A stretch of DNA of 64,000 nucleotides from positions 1,426,001 to 1,490,000 of the forward strand of contig JAHQRK010000021.1 of assembly GCA_019828595.1 (NCBI GenBank), written 5' to 3'. The translations under genes and the position numbers were made by a program. Under the pieces are notes generated by a model that was given only the letters and a program-made list of their open reading frames with translations, searched no databases and was not told where the DNA came from. Source of the stretch: Aphanomyces cochlioides. Its lineage: Eukaryota; Oomycota; Saprolegniomycetes; Saprolegniales; Verrucalvaceae. This document shows, piece by piece, positions 51,917 through 62,881 of this stretch (its first letter is position 1; every line of letters starts with the position of its first letter).

Positions 51917-53377
51917 CTAGTCGAACCCTGGCGTCTCCACGACAATCTCCTCCAAGCCGGCTTTTTGCTTGACGATGGCTTCGACGCGGGGGCACGCCTC
52001 GAGATCCTTCCCGCGGGTCTCGTAGCCGAATACCAAGAGGACAATGGCAATGAAGATAAGAGGGCCGCCACCAGCAACCCACATGATCGTCTTGATGCCC
52101 CATCCAGCACCCAACATGATAGGCACGATGTACGATCCAGCAATAGCCCCCACGCGACTCACACCACCAGGGTAGGCACAGCCCATGGCACGGATGTTGG
52201 TCGGATAGTTTTCAGGCGTGTACGCGTACAACGATCCCCAAGCGCCGAGCATAAACCAGGACATGAGAGAACCAGTGATCAAGAGGTTCGCTTCCGTGCC
52301 TTCGACGTAGCCAAAAGCCATTGCAGCACCAAAGGAACCCATCAAGTAGACAAATAGCGTCATCTTGCGGCCAAAGATTTCGACAGCAAATGCAGCACTG
52401 AGGTAGCCAGGAAGCTGCCAGAAGACAATCAAGAGCATTTGCCACGTCGAGCCATTGATGTCGTAGTCGCTAGCGCGCAAGATTGGGAGCCACGTGAAGA
52501 TAGAGAAGTACGTGAAGGAAATGCCTGTCCACACTGTCCAAAGCACAATCGTGCGCGAGAGAGACTCCCCTTGGAAGAGTAGAGCCACTCGCTCGCATTG
52601 GCTCAAGTTGGTCCACATACTCGCAAGCGGCGTTGTGTCCTTCTCACCCTCAATCGGATGACTAGCGACACCATGGGCCAACTCAATTGATTGAACAATC
52701 GCCTCGGCTTCGGGCATGCGACCCACAGACGCTAGCCACTTGGGCGACTCGGGGAGGCAAAGTCGGATGACGATTGCATAAAGCGCAGGAATGGCTGAAA
52801 TGTAGAAAATAACTCGCCAGCTGACGTACTTGATGAGCTCATTGCAGAGAATCACAGCTAGCATGCATCCAATGGCCCAGAAGGACTCAAGAACCACAAT
52901 GATGCGGCCACGGACTGGTGTGGGGGCCATTTCTTGCACGAGAACGGACGCGACGGGAAGTTCGCCACCCAAGCCAAAGCCAGTCAAGAATCGGAAAATG
53001 AACAGAGCGCCAAAGCTCTTGGATGTGCCACAGAGAAGAGTGCCGACCATGAAGATGACCAACGTGGCCATGAACATGCTCTTGCGGCCGTACAGATCTG
53101 CCAGCTGACCAAAGAGGAACGAGCCAAAGAGGGAGCCAGCAAACGCCGCTGAGCCAAGCAGCCCAGATTCGTGGCTGCCGCTGGGAATGCCAAGGTCAGA
53201 AGCCCAGCCATCTTTGACAAGACCCAAGTAGATGAAGATAAACGTGTCCATCGAGTCCATCGCCCAGCCAAAGCCCGTCTTGAAGAGCATACCCCAGTAG
53301 TACGGCGAAATATTGAGACACCCGATCGTCGGAAGCGCGTCCAGGCGGCGTGTAATCGCTTGGACGTTAGCTGCCAT
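51917..53377 (-). CDS. MFS transporter, SVOP/sugar-porter-like (1 of 3)
   Basis: Predicted 486 aa, intronless; the ATG at 53377 (MAANVQAITRRLDALPTIG) aligns with the start of the next paralogue, although the frame extends to 53503. Twelve TM segments. MFS signatures: LFGQLADLYGRKSMF (loop 2-3 GxLaDrxGRR), FLTGFGLGGELPVASVLVQE with MAPTPVRGR, LPESPKWLASVG after TM6 (PESPRWL), and in the C-half YAYTPENYPTNIRAMGCAYP, the motif of SV2/SVOP-type and organic-solute porters. The substrate is unknown; sugar, niacin-like or aromatic acids are possible by family. Charged residues in TM1 (DSMDTFIF) may bind protons. First of three tandem, same-strand copies. Confidence 0.85.
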   Translation of the reverse strand: MAANVQAITRRLDALPTIGCLNISPYYWGMLFKTGFGWAMDSMDTFIFIYLGLVKDGWASDLGIPSGSHESGLLGSAAFAGSLFGSFLFGQLADLYGRKSMFMATLVIFMVGTLLCGTSKSFGALFIFRFLTGFGLGGELPVASVLVQEMAPTPVRGRIIVVLESFWAIGCMLAVILCNELIKYVSWRVIFYISAIPALYAIVIRLCLPESPKWLASVGRMPEAEAIVQSIELAHGVASHPIEGEKDTTPLASMWTNLSQCERVALLFQGESLSRTIVLWTVWTGISFTYFSIFTWLPILRASDYDINGSTWQMLLIVFWQLPGYLSAAFAVEIFGRKMTLFVYLMGSFGAAMAFGYVEGTEANLLITGSLMSWFMLGAWGSLYAYTPENYPTNIRAMGCAYPGGVSRVGAIAGSYIVPIMLGAGWGIKTIMWVAGGGPLIFIAIVLLVFGYETRGKDLEACPRVEAIVKQKAGLEEIVVETPGFD

Positions 53378-53562
53378 CGTTTTCTCAATTCGAATAGTGC
53401 CTGCGAACAGCGCTGGCTCGCTCCATGATCTCTTCGTGGGCAAGTTCTTGGCATCTCCTTCCCATCTCGTCCATGTCCGACAGTCTGGCGGCTTTTTCAC
53501 CAATCATCCACTGCCCAAGGCCATGAGTCATACGATGAGTCACTGTTGAGTCATTAAAATAT

Positions 53563-55056
53563 CTACTTCTGCTTCTCGTAGACAACGTCGGCCTTGTCGA
53601 CGGCGGGCGTGACGAGCTCGACGACGCCGGCCTTGTTCTTCAAGTAAGCTTCAATCTTGGGCACAGATTCCAAGTCTTGGCCACGGCTTTCAAATCCAAA
53701 GACCAAGAGCACGACAGTAATGAAGAGAAGAGGAGCACCACCGGCCACCCACATGATCTTCTTGCTTGACCAGCCAGCGTCAATCATGAGAGGCATCACG
53801 TATGGGCCAGCAATCGAACCAATGCGGGAGAAACCGCTGGGGCAGGAGCAACCCGTGGCACGAATACCCGTGGGGTAGTTTTCAGGAGTGTACGCATACA
53901 AGGAACCCCATGCACCCAACATGAAGAAGGACATGAAAGCGCCAGAGATGAGCAAGTTCCACTGGGAGTTGTCCACATAACCAAAAGCCAAAGCAGAGCC
54001 GAAGGCGCAGAAGAGGTAAATGACCAACGTGATCTTGCGACCGATGATTTCGACCAAGTAGGACGCCGAGATGTAGCCAGGAAGCTGCCAGAAGACGATG
54101 AAGAACATTTCCCAAGTCGAGCCGTTGATGTTGTGTCCGCCCTTTTCCTTGCTGCGGATGACAGGCAACCAAATGTAGATGGCGTAGTACGAGAAGGCAA
54201 TGCCGATCCAGACGATCCACAAGACAATAGTACGGGGAAGGAATTCACCACGGAAGAGGATGGCAATGCGGTCCCAAGGCTTAAGAGCAGTCCAGCCAAG
54301 AGGGTCGGCACCTTCACCGTCGATCTCGTCCGACTTCTTGTTGGTCACGCCGTGCTTGGCTTCAATTGTTTCAACGATGGCTTCGGCTTCACCGACACGG
54401 CCGACATGGGCGAGCCACTTGGGCGATTCGGGCACCCAGAAGCGGATGACAGCAGCCCACAAGGCAGGGATGGCCGAGAGGTAGAAGACGGTGCGCCAGC
54501 TCACATGCTTGAGCAATTCGTACGACAAGAGGACGGCAATCATGCAACCAATCGACCAGAACGATTCCAAAATGACAATCATGCGACCACGGACAGCGCT
54601 AGGCACCATTTCTTGGACGAGCGCCGACGCGACGGGCAATTCACCACCCAAACCAAAACCAGCCAAGAAACGGAAGGTCAACATCGTGCCAAAGTTGTTG
54701 GCCGCACCGCAGAGAAGCGTACCGATCATGAAGATCAAGAGCGTGACCATGAACATGGTCTTGCGGCCGTACAAATCGGCAAGCTGACCAAAGAGGAACG
54801 AACCGACGAGCGAACCGGCAAAGGCCGCAGAAGCCAAAAGACCTTGTTCATGCGACGTTGGCTTGAGAGCTTTGATCCAACCGCCTTCACCAGCTTTCGA
54901 TGAACCGAGGTACGTGAAGAGGAAAGTGTCCATGGAGTCCATGGCCCAGCCGACACCAGTCTTGAGCAAGAGTCCCCAGTAGTAGGAACTGATGCCGAGG
55001 AATCCCGTGGTCGGCAGCGCATCAAGGCGGCGAGTGATATCCTTGACACCTGTCAT
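53563..55056 (-). CDS. MFS transporter, SVOP/sugar-porter-like (2 of 3)
   Basis: Predicted 497 aa, intronless, starting MTGVKDITRRLDALPTTG. Closest relative is the copy at 51917, with nearly identical blocks: GWAMDSMDTFLFTYLG (TM1), FGQLADLYGRKTMF, FLAGFGLGGELPVASALVQE, PESPKWLAHVGRVGEAEAIV, NINGSTWEMFFIVFWQLPGY and YAYTPENYPTGIRATGCSCP. Twelve TM helices. The cytosolic loop between TM6 and TM7 (TNKKSDEIDGEGADPLG) is longer and acidic. The spacing to the previous gene is about 185 bp, so each copy has its own short promoter. Confidence 0.87.
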   Translation of the reverse strand: MTGVKDITRRLDALPTTGFLGISSYYWGLLLKTGVGWAMDSMDTFLFTYLGSSKAGEGGWIKALKPTSHEQGLLASAAFAGSLVGSFLFGQLADLYGRKTMFMVTLLIFMIGTLLCGAANNFGTMLTFRFLAGFGLGGELPVASALVQEMVPSAVRGRMIVILESFWSIGCMIAVLLSYELLKHVSWRTVFYLSAIPALWAAVIRFWVPESPKWLAHVGRVGEAEAIVETIEAKHGVTNKKSDEIDGEGADPLGWTALKPWDRIAILFRGEFLPRTIVLWIVWIGIAFSYYAIYIWLPVIRSKEKGGHNINGSTWEMFFIVFWQLPGYISASYLVEIIGRKITLVIYLFCAFGSALAFGYVDNSQWNLLISGAFMSFFMLGAWGSLYAYTPENYPTGIRATGCSCPSGFSRIGSIAGPYVMPLMIDAGWSSKKIMWVAGGAPLLFITVVLLVFGFESRGQDLESVPKIEAYLKNKAGVVELVTPAVDKADVVYEKQK

Positions 55057-55254
55057 GACTCAGTCTGTGCACGAGAAGGCAAGTTGTGTACTGGTGGAAG
55101 TCCCGGCATAGACAAATGACGCATCCATCTCCCGATTGGTCTTCTTCCCTTCCATTTTGTCAAATCGGACAAGAACATGCCGAATCATTGAACAGGAGCG
55201 GCAGATGGTAGCAACACCAAATGACTCATCGATGGCTTGTTGCTCACGTCGTCG

Positions 55255-55757
55255 ATGAGTCTCTCCTGGATGAACCATCTCAGCGCCAGACTATCTATCC
55301 AAGCTATCGCCAAGGCTGGCGTGGAAACACTGCGCAGCGTTGCTACAGTGACATTTCACGACCTCGGACAGGTAGACAGAATCGAGTGCGACGATGCCGG
55401 CTGACATACTCGCAGTCCATTTCTTGAACTTCTCTCGCAGACAGCCCCGAACAGAACGTCACGTGTGGAATCCCGCTGATCACTTACGCCAGAGGCGAAA
55501 CCTTCATACAGTGCACTCTTTATCTCGTTGGAAACGCACACACTGTTCATGTCTACAGCCAGATCGACTGCAAGGCCTGTGCAGCACGTACGGCAACCAA
55601 GCTACAAATGCTCACGAATCTAGTCAGATTCACACGAGCTGCAGCTTCCATCTCTTGGATCGTCGATCGGAGCAAGAGAGAAACAATCAAGCCAAAGATG
55701 TCCACGTCGACGCATTACAGCCACACAACACGGAACAAACGTCGACTCGTTACATGA
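55255..55757 (+). CDS. Small unknown protein, probably two exons
   Basis: Predicted 147 aa. Exon 1 from the ATG at 55255 reads MSLSWMNHLSARLSIQAIAK then VETLRSVATVTFHDLG. Exon 2 reads SPEQNVTCGIPLITYARGET-like sequence: QNVTCGIPLITYARGE, FIQCTLYLVGNAHTVHVYSQ, CKACAARTATKLQMLTNLVR and AASISWIVDRSKRET, ending at TGA 55755-55757. The best phase-compatible splice is GT 55386 to AG 55444 (59 nt). The beta-strand-like middle followed by a basic helix looks like a real domain, but I do not recognise the family. It lies on the strand opposite to the flanking MFS genes, with 38 bp to the stop of the third copy. Confidence 0.45.
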
Positions 55758-55795
55758 AAAACCTATTCAACTACTGTACGAACTCGTGTCTTTGT

Positions 55796-57298
55796 TTACT
55801 CGAGCACGTCGGGGCTAAAGAGTTCGCCGTCGTCTTCCAACATGGCCGCGTCGTCCATGCCCAGGACGTCGTCGATGTCTTTCCCGCGGGTTTCGTACCC
55901 AAAGACGAAGAGGATGATCGAGCAAAACATGAGGATCGCTCCGTTGAGCCACATGATCTCTTGCTGGCTCCAGCCTGCCTCGTGGAGAATTGGAAGCACG
56001 TACGTGCCGGCGATGGCGGCAATGCGGCTGAACCCGGATGGGTACGCCGCCCCCATGGCTCGGATGTTGGTCGGGTAGTTCTCAGGGGTGTAGGCGTAGA
56101 GGGCGCCGTACGCCCCGAGCATGAAGAACGACATGCACGAGCCGGAGACCATGAGGTTGACTTGAGTCGGCGCGACGTAACCAAAGGCCAAAGCAGAGGC
56201 AAAAGCGCAGAGCAGGAAGAGCACCAACGTGAGCTTGCGGCCGATGCGCTCGACAACAAACGCGGCGGAAAAGTACCCAGGGATTTGGAAGAAGAGGATC
56301 ACAAGGAGAGACGACGTGGAGCCGTTGATGTTGAATGCATCCTTGCTCGCGACGATCTGAGGCAGCCAGACGTAGATCGCATAGTACGCAAAGGCAATGC
56401 CGAACCAAACGGTCCAGAGCACCAACGTGCGCTTAAAGTACTCGCCGCGGAAGAGCAGAGCAATGCGCTGGCCCAAGTGGAGGTGGCCGTACGAGAAGAC
56501 GTTGGCCGTCGGGTCGTTCTCGTGCACGTCGGGCTTGGCCGTGTAGGAATAGACGCCGTGTGCAATCTCAATGCTCTGCACGACCGAGTTGGCTTTGCCA
56601 ATCTGACCGACACTTGCCAGCCACTTGGGGGACTCGGGGATGTAGCAGCGGAGAGCAATCGCGCAGAGCACGGGAGCGATCGAGACAAAGAAGACTTGGC
56701 GCCACGTCAAGCTCTTGGTCAGTTCGTTGGCAAAGAGGACGGCAGCCATGCAACCAAGCGGCCAGAACCCATCCAAGATCACAATCATGCGGCCACGAAT
56801 GGCCTTGGGCGAGAGTTCTTGCACCAACGTCGACGCAACGGGGAGTTCACCACCGAGACCAATGCCCGTGACGAAGCGAAACGTGAGGAGCATGCCAAAG
56901 CTGTCGGAGACGGCGACAAGGATCATGCCAACGAGGAAGACAATCATGGTCCAAAGGAAAATGGTGCGACGACCGAAAGCATCCGCAAGGTAGCCAAACA
57001 TGAATGCGCCGACAAAGGCGCCTGCAAAGACGGACGAACCGAGCAATCCCGACTCGCTGGCTGTGATCGTTCGGTTGTAGTTGGCTTTGAAATCGGCTTT
57101 GATCTTGGGCATGCAGTATGTGAAGAGGAACGTGTCCATGGAGTCCATGGCCCAGCCAATACCAGCTGCATGGAGCAGTTTGAGGTAGTAAGCAGAGATG
57201 CCGCCGCATCCGCCCTTGGGCTGGAGATCATCCAGTCGCTGCGAGACGAGCGCAATTCCTGATGCAGTCGCGATCGTCATCGTGTGCAAATCCCACAA
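55796..57298 (-). CDS. MFS transporter, SVOP/sugar-porter-like (3 of 3)
   Basis: Predicted 500 aa, intronless (494 aa if the second ATG at 57280, MTIATASGIALVSQRLDDLQ, is used). More divergent than the other two but collinear: GIGWAMDSMDTFLFTY, FGYLADAFGRRTIF, FVTGIGLGGELPVASTLVQE, IPESPKWLASVGQIGKANSV, NINGSTSSLLVILFFQIPGY and YAYTPENYPTNIRAMGAAYP. An NRTIT sequon lies in the first extracellular loop, and the C-terminus is acidic (DDVLGMDDAAMLEDDGEL). Twelve TM helices, with the family motifs complete. Substrate unknown. Confidence 0.87.
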   Translation of the reverse strand: MWDLHTMTIATASGIALVSQRLDDLQPKGGCGGISAYYLKLLHAAGIGWAMDSMDTFLFTYCMPKIKADFKANYNRTITASESGLLGSSVFAGAFVGAFMFGYLADAFGRRTIFLWTMIVFLVGMILVAVSDSFGMLLTFRFVTGIGLGGELPVASTLVQELSPKAIRGRMIVILDGFWPLGCMAAVLFANELTKSLTWRQVFFVSIAPVLCAIALRCYIPESPKWLASVGQIGKANSVVQSIEIAHGVYSYTAKPDVHENDPTANVFSYGHLHLGQRIALLFRGEYFKRTLVLWTVWFGIAFAYYAIYVWLPQIVASKDAFNINGSTSSLLVILFFQIPGYFSAAFVVERIGRKLTLVLFLLCAFASALAFGYVAPTQVNLMVSGSCMSFFMLGAYGALYAYTPENYPTNIRAMGAAYPSGFSRIAAIAGTYVLPILHEAGWSQQEIMWLNGAILMFCSIILFVFGYETRGKDIDDVLGMDDAAMLEDDGELFSPDVLE

Positions 57299-58267
57299 TG
57301 ACAGAGGCCACGCGCAAGAATATCATTGTCTTGACCATGATCAGCGTGTGCAACCTCGGTCAGCTGCACCGGGGAACACTCTTGAAATGGGAAAGCCGAC
57401 AGTCGTTCCACTGAGAGAGAGGAAAACCCAGGTCATCAGACAGGCGTTGGGCGATTGTGACGGGACATCATGAACATTCGTCTAGAGCTTTGGACCAGAT
57501 TGACAGCCGCGATGACGTGACGATGTCGCCATCGGACGAGGTTGGAAATTCCTCCAAAGATTGACATCGACCACGAAAGAATGGCCACGGCGCATACATG
57601 GTCGGCGCTAAAGAACAGTCCATTCCCACCCGCGCTGTCGACATTCGTCCCATACCAAGTGGATGGACTGCATGCCATCGCCTGCGACGTACACATGGAT
57701 GCCCGATATGCACAGCGACCAGCTGGATCGTTGGTTCCGTGGGTGGTGAAACTCGGCGCTCCCATGCTCTCCTGCTCGCGTTTGTCAAGAAGAGACAAGG
57801 ACGATTACAGCCTCGGCTGCCGCTGCTTCTCTACGCTGTTGTGTCCACTCTGGCCATCGATTTGGTTAGATAGAATCCAGTCGCCACCAATTCGTCCATT
57901 GGAACCATCCAAACAACGCCAACCGATGCACCAGACCTTGGTTTCACTCCCAGGCCAAGGGAATCGTTACGGCGGGTTTAGTTGTTCCTTCAACTGCCTC
58001 TGAGACGATCGTTTTGTCAAGAAGCTCTGGATCAAGCCGTGTGTCGAATCGACGTTCGTAATCAGGACCAGTGGTGTTACACGCCCGTCGGACGTAAATT
58101 CTGTTGCGAGTTTGTTGACACGAGGACAAATCGCGCCGTGGGGCAACATGTAGAACGACTGAATAGCCCATGCTGGACGAGCGTTTCACTGGAGCAACTC
58201 GAGTCGATTGCGGCTGATCATGTAACCGACCGTTACGTCTGAAACCGACGTTGCTGTTGTAAGGGCG
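57299..58267. other. Intergenic, no convincing gene
   Basis: 970 bp between the third MFS gene and the coiled-coil gene. Several overlapping open frames exist on both strands (for example 57542-58003 on plus and 57436-57798 on minus) but none has recognisable domain sequence, and GC-rich composition explains the open frames. Confidence 0.4.
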
Positions 58268-60735
58268 ATGGAGAACGGGGAAGCGCGTGACGACGAGGAG
58301 CGTATGATTGTGCTTCTCAATGAGACTGCAAAAGCCTATCAATTGCAAGTCGCTACACTGGAGGAGGAGCTATCCCGTGCGACGAGCTCGATTGCGCAAA
58401 AAGATATCAAACTTCAAGACCTTACTCAACATGTTGTCGACCTCGAGAACGAAAGTTTAGAGCAAGTATGGATCGAATCGTAGCTCTCTGATGATTGAAC
58501 CGTGCAGAGGAAAACCAATCAAGGGCTCAACAGTCAGCTAGAAGTTCTCCAGAATACGCTAGCCGAAGTGGAGAGCCAGCTCAAGAGTGCCGACGCAGAA
58601 TTCGAGGAAATGCGTGCAACGTACGAAGCTAAAGAAGCAGTACGACTGCCCTTTCTACCGTCTTTCTCATGACTTGTGCAGGAATGCGAGAAGAAATCAG
58701 CCGAGAGTCGGACTCTGGCCACTCAAATCGACGGGCTACGAACTGAAATTGACCGACTCAATGTCATCATCCATCGCCAGGAGAAGGCGTTGCAAACAAA
58801 AGCTGATAATGTGCCAAAGATGGCGGACGCATGCCTCTCTGCTCGAGACTTTTCGGAGAAGCAGCTCATTTCCTTGAGGGATGACGCCTTGCAAGCCAAG
58901 TCCAAGGAGCTGAGCTTGGTCACGACTGCCAACGACACATTGCGAGCACAACTAGACGCCCTCGAGGCGGAGGTAGTCTTTCCGTCTCGATCAAATCCAC
59001 ATAGCAAGTGGTGTAGATGGAAAACTTGCAAAGAACGCTGACGTCCAAGGATATGGAATTGTACCGCAGTGCCAAGAGAATAGACAAGCTCGAGAGGCAT
59101 GTTGAAAAGCTAGAAGCAGCTGTCAAGCGAGCTGACGGACAAGAGCTTGCGATGGAGCTCAGCACCAAGCAAAACACACAGCTATTGCAGTGCCTACAAG
59201 CAGAAGAAGCGAAAGTGAGAATGCCCCCACTAGAGCACCCTCACGTTGTGGCTAGAATGAAGCCCTGCGAGCTAAAGTGGATTCACTCACGCAGGACTTG
59301 GTCCATGTGAATGAACAAACGTCACAAATCCGCTCGGACGCTGCTGTCATCGAAATCGACGTGGAGTTAAAGACAAAATCACTCGAGAGACAATCGCAAA
59401 CTCTCGCGACTTCGCTGGAGAAGCTCCAGAAAGAACGCGAGAGGATGCGAGACGAGCTGGCCAGTGTACGCGCCAAGGCAAGGTTGGAAGTCGAAGCGAT
59501 CCAAGATGAGCTCGTCCAAAGAAGAAGCAAGCAATATGAGCTCACACTTAAGCTGCACGTACGTCCAGTGGGCATAGCACTCATGCTGATGACGGACTAG
59601 GAAACCGAGTCTCTGCTGCATTCTAGTCAGAGTAGGAAAGAAATCCTCGAGGAGGAACTGCAAGCGACGCAGGAGCGCATGAAGGACCTTGACAGACTCT
59701 ACATGGAGGCTAAGCGATGGAAAGAAGACATGAGCTCTGCCTTTGAAGGGCTGAAAATCGAGCACAGCCAGCTCCAGCGAACGCACAAGACTGAGGCAAA
59801 AAAGTTTGACGTGGAACGATCTTCTCTTCAGGAACAGCTCAAGGAAATGGAGAGGTTCGTGAAAGCTCAGAAGATGGAGATGGAACAGCGCGAAGATAAG
59901 AAAAAGCTAGCGAAAGAGGAAGTCGAGAAGCTCGAGGAGAAGATTCAAGAGCTGGAGACACGAATTCATGGATTGGTGGCTGAAGCAAACAACGAGACGA
60001 AGCGTCGCGTTGGAGTCGAGATGGAGCTGACGGTACTCACTGCGGTTAGTGAAGTAACTCGGTTGATTAGATTGCGCATGGCCAACTTTCACAATTCCAA
60101 GCGCAATCCAACGAAATGCTGGCAGGGCTCTACGCAAAGCACAAAAAGCTCAAAGAGGCCAAAGAAGCTGTGCAGCAGCAGCTCCAGCAGCTTGAATACG
60201 AGTACAAAAGAGAGCAGCAAGGCAACTCGACGTCAATGCTGTGGTTTGATACGTTCACGTAGGAAAGTCTCAGCTTCTGCGGCACTGCTATCAAGACAGT
60301 CAACCGAAGGGAACATTGACGTCATGTTGGCTGTCTGACGCTGACCTCCCGATTCTCGTGCGCTTTGTCCAAGGGTTGGATAGAGCACTCGACAAGCTCG
60401 ACTTTGGATCGAATCGCATCACGGACCAAGGAGTGAAATATTTATTGCAGATGTTGAAGCCAATGATGGTGTCTATGGTGAACCTCCAGGAGAACTACAT
60501 ATCTCCCCAAGGAGTGCGTCAGCTTGCTGCTGGTCTGGAAGAATTCGGCTGTATTGTCAATGTGCACGAAGGACGTGTCGAGGCAACGGATGAAGCAGGC
60601 AAATCCATCGTCACGGTGGATATCTCGGACAACAAAGACGCATCGAGCTTGGTCTATAAGCCACAAATGCCAAAGCCAGCCAAGATTAAAAAGCCCAAGA
60701 GTGTAACCAAGCCAGGTCTCGCTCGTCAGTCCTGA
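58268..60735 (+). CDS. Long coiled-coil protein with C-terminal leucine-rich repeats
   Basis: Predicted 725 aa from eight exons: 58268-58465, 58508-58639, 58682-58972, 59017-59214, 59256-59558, 59601-60032, 60071-60221, 60263-60735. Introns are 38-44 nt; the first six are phase 0, and the last (60222-60262) uses a GC donor after CAAG. Residues 10-560 are almost continuous heptad-type coiled coil (e.g. LQVATLEEELSRATSSIAQK, LEEKIQELETRIHGLVAEA). Near residue 600, WLSDADLPILVRFVQG, LDKLDFGSNRITDQGVKYLL and MVNLQENYISPQGVRQLAAG are two LRRs of the ribonuclease-inhibitor type. The tail is basic (KPAKIKKPKSVTKPGLARQS). Coiled-coil plus LRR proteins often belong to centrosomes or flagella, so a cytoskeletal role is inference. 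The GC-AG junction needs transcript proof; without it the protein ends at 60262. Confidence 0.75.
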
Positions 60736-60916
60736 ATGAATTTATGCTTCTCTTAGATCCCCTGAAGGATATTTACGGCGTCAACCTCGTTCAAGTTCTC
60801 ATGGAGAAGTCGAAAGAGCCTGTGCCAAACCAAGGTGGAAAATATCAAGGTCTATCGACTCTCTCTCCTCGAACGCAGTCTCTACCGAAGCTATGAATCG
60901 TATCAACCAGTATTTA

Positions 60917-62782
60917 TTACTTTTCAGCTAACAAACGAATTAATTCTAAAGCGACGAGGTAGCCCAGGAAGGCAAAGTAAGCTAGACCTGTCACCACCGC
61001 CACAACTTGGCCCAAGGATGAAAGATCCCCAAGGTTGACCTTCTCGATGACAAGGTAAATGTTGACAAAGCAAACAAGCGTCGTCACGATCCAGCCAACA
61101 CATCGCATTTTGAAGCCATTGGCAAAAGGGCCCATCAGCACAGGATTGCTCGTGAAATGGAGAATGGGAATGAGAGCAAAAGGGAGTTGGACTGACTGCA
61201 GGACATTGAGAAACTCATTCATGGAGTCGCTGTCACTAAACAAGAGTGAAATGATGCCAGCAGACTGGAGGAATACCTCGAGTCCGCGTCTGACCAAATC
61301 GCAACGGATAGAGCTGGAAGAAGGGCAACAGCTCGGGTGAGAGCCACTCGTTTCCAAGGCGGCAAACGAATGTTGAGAAATCCTTCCATGACAAATTGAC
61401 CAGCGTATGTGCCTGCCATGGTCGAGCTCTGGCCAGCTGCAAGAAGGCCGATAGCCCAAATAGTTTCAGAGTATTGATTCAAGACTCCACTCAGCGCAAT
61501 GCCAGCACCCGACAGCCCAATTTCTTGGCATGATCCCTAGACCATAAAATTCTGAAGTTGGTCGAAGGATCGATGCGTACGAGCGCCGGACTGTTTGCGA
61601 GTTTGCATGTGCCATACGCCTTTCCTCCTGTGGAACCAGAAGGGAGACAGGCCGTGTTGACGCCATCTTGAAAGAAAGATGGCAAACAGTCAAGCGAAAA
61701 GAAGCTCTTGGCAAAGACGCAGACAACCTAAATATCGTAAGTAAGGGAGCTCAAGTTAGTTGACCGTACAGCCATGTTGATAAGGAAGGAGACAGCTAAG
61801 GCGATCGCACCTTCAATGGCGAAATATTTATTGGCCTGGGCCACTTTTCGATCGTCGTGGCGATCAAATGCTCGCGATTGCACCAATCCTGAGTGCAAAA
61901 ATAAATTGTACGGCATGATCACGGCTCCCAAAATTCCAACAGCCTGCGTTGTGGCATAGCTGGAAGGTACAGAGGGTACGAAGCCGCGCAACTAGGACAA
62001 TATTAGGCGCGACGGAGATCTCTATCACGTACCACTTCATTAGAGTCGGTGCCTCCTTGAATCGCATTTGTGCAAAAACAAATAAGCATGATGGCGACGA
62101 GAGTCATGAATAGCGCCTCTAGCTTGCGAATGCCAAATTGATGAAGCAAGAGAAACGTGAATCTACGAAAAGAAAGAGTAAAACTTTGGAAATATGCTGC
62201 TACAAACGTGTCAACTGCTGTGATAAGGCAGCCTACCCATAGGGGGAGTTTGAAGAGAATCTGGAGGGCAATGGCTGATCCCAACACTTCTTGAACGTCG
62301 CTACCAACGATGGCGACTTCAGCCATGAACCAAAGAACGTAGGACGTCCATCGAGGATACATAAGATGACACATTTCAGCCAAGTTCTTTCCGGTCACGA
62401 CACCTAGGCGAGCCGAGAGAACTTGGAGGAAGAACCCCATGATCGTCGCAAAGAGTAAAACCCATATAAGCTGGTAGCCACCATACGCACCAGCTTGTAA
62501 ATCGGATTCAAGGTTGCCTGGATCAACAAATGCGATACTCATGAGCCAGCCAGGACCTGCATACGCCCAAAGCGTTCGCCAGCTAAACTTGAACTTGTAT
62601 CCACAGACACTGTGCTCTGTGTCTTCGTCGGGCACATCCACTTCGCCACGAGCGATGGCCAAGTTTTCAAGCTCCACCCACTCTTTCACACCAACATGCT
62701 CGACGAACTCAAACTCCGCGGCGTTCGACGGCCGGCGGGGAACTTCTTGTCCAAGAATCGGCTCCGTTTCCAGCTCCACCAT
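60917..62782 (-). CDS. NRAMP-family divalent metal transporter
   Basis: Predicted 550 aa from six exons (minus strand): 62782-62208, 62162-62033, 61991-61770, 61727-61581, 61536-61277, 61235-60917; introns of 41-45 nt. It is a proton-coupled Mn/Fe-type transporter by family. Signatures: [18 protein letters not shown] (TM1 metal site, Asp87-Asn90), [59 protein letters not shown] (TM6), [20 protein letters not shown] (the transport signature) and [19 protein letters not shown]. In TM6 the almost invariant MPHN is MPYN: the His tied to proton coupling is Tyr263, while the second His (268) is kept. The first intron (45 nt) contains no stop, so unspliced reading would add 15 residues. No obvious pseudogene damage. 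Confidence 0.88.
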
Positions 62783-62881
62783 CTCCTCAAGGCGAAATTG
62801 ACTTTTGACAGAGTTGTTATGATTGGCCAGCCCGTCGCACGACTCATTAGAGAGTTTTCGCAGCTCGTTTTATGAAGTCTA

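Noticed and set aside
54133..54903. 256-codon plus-strand frame antisense to the second MFS gene
   Set aside because: Complement of a conserved transporter; the translation is unstructured and similar shadows occur over the other copies.
55394..57262. 622-codon open frame on the plus strand over the third MFS gene
   Set aside because: It is antisense to a full-length transporter with all family motifs, and its translation is charged and has no domain; a shadow of codon bias.
57436..58348. Overlapping open frames on both strands before the coiled-coil gene
   Set aside because: None shows domain sequence, a good start with a splice-compatible extension, or codon preference like neighbouring genes.
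62163..62207. Continuous reading through the first NRAMP intron
   Set aside because: The 45-nt segment is in frame but adds 15 residues not expected in NRAMP and has perfect GT-AG ends; [12 protein letters not shown] matches the family when removed.
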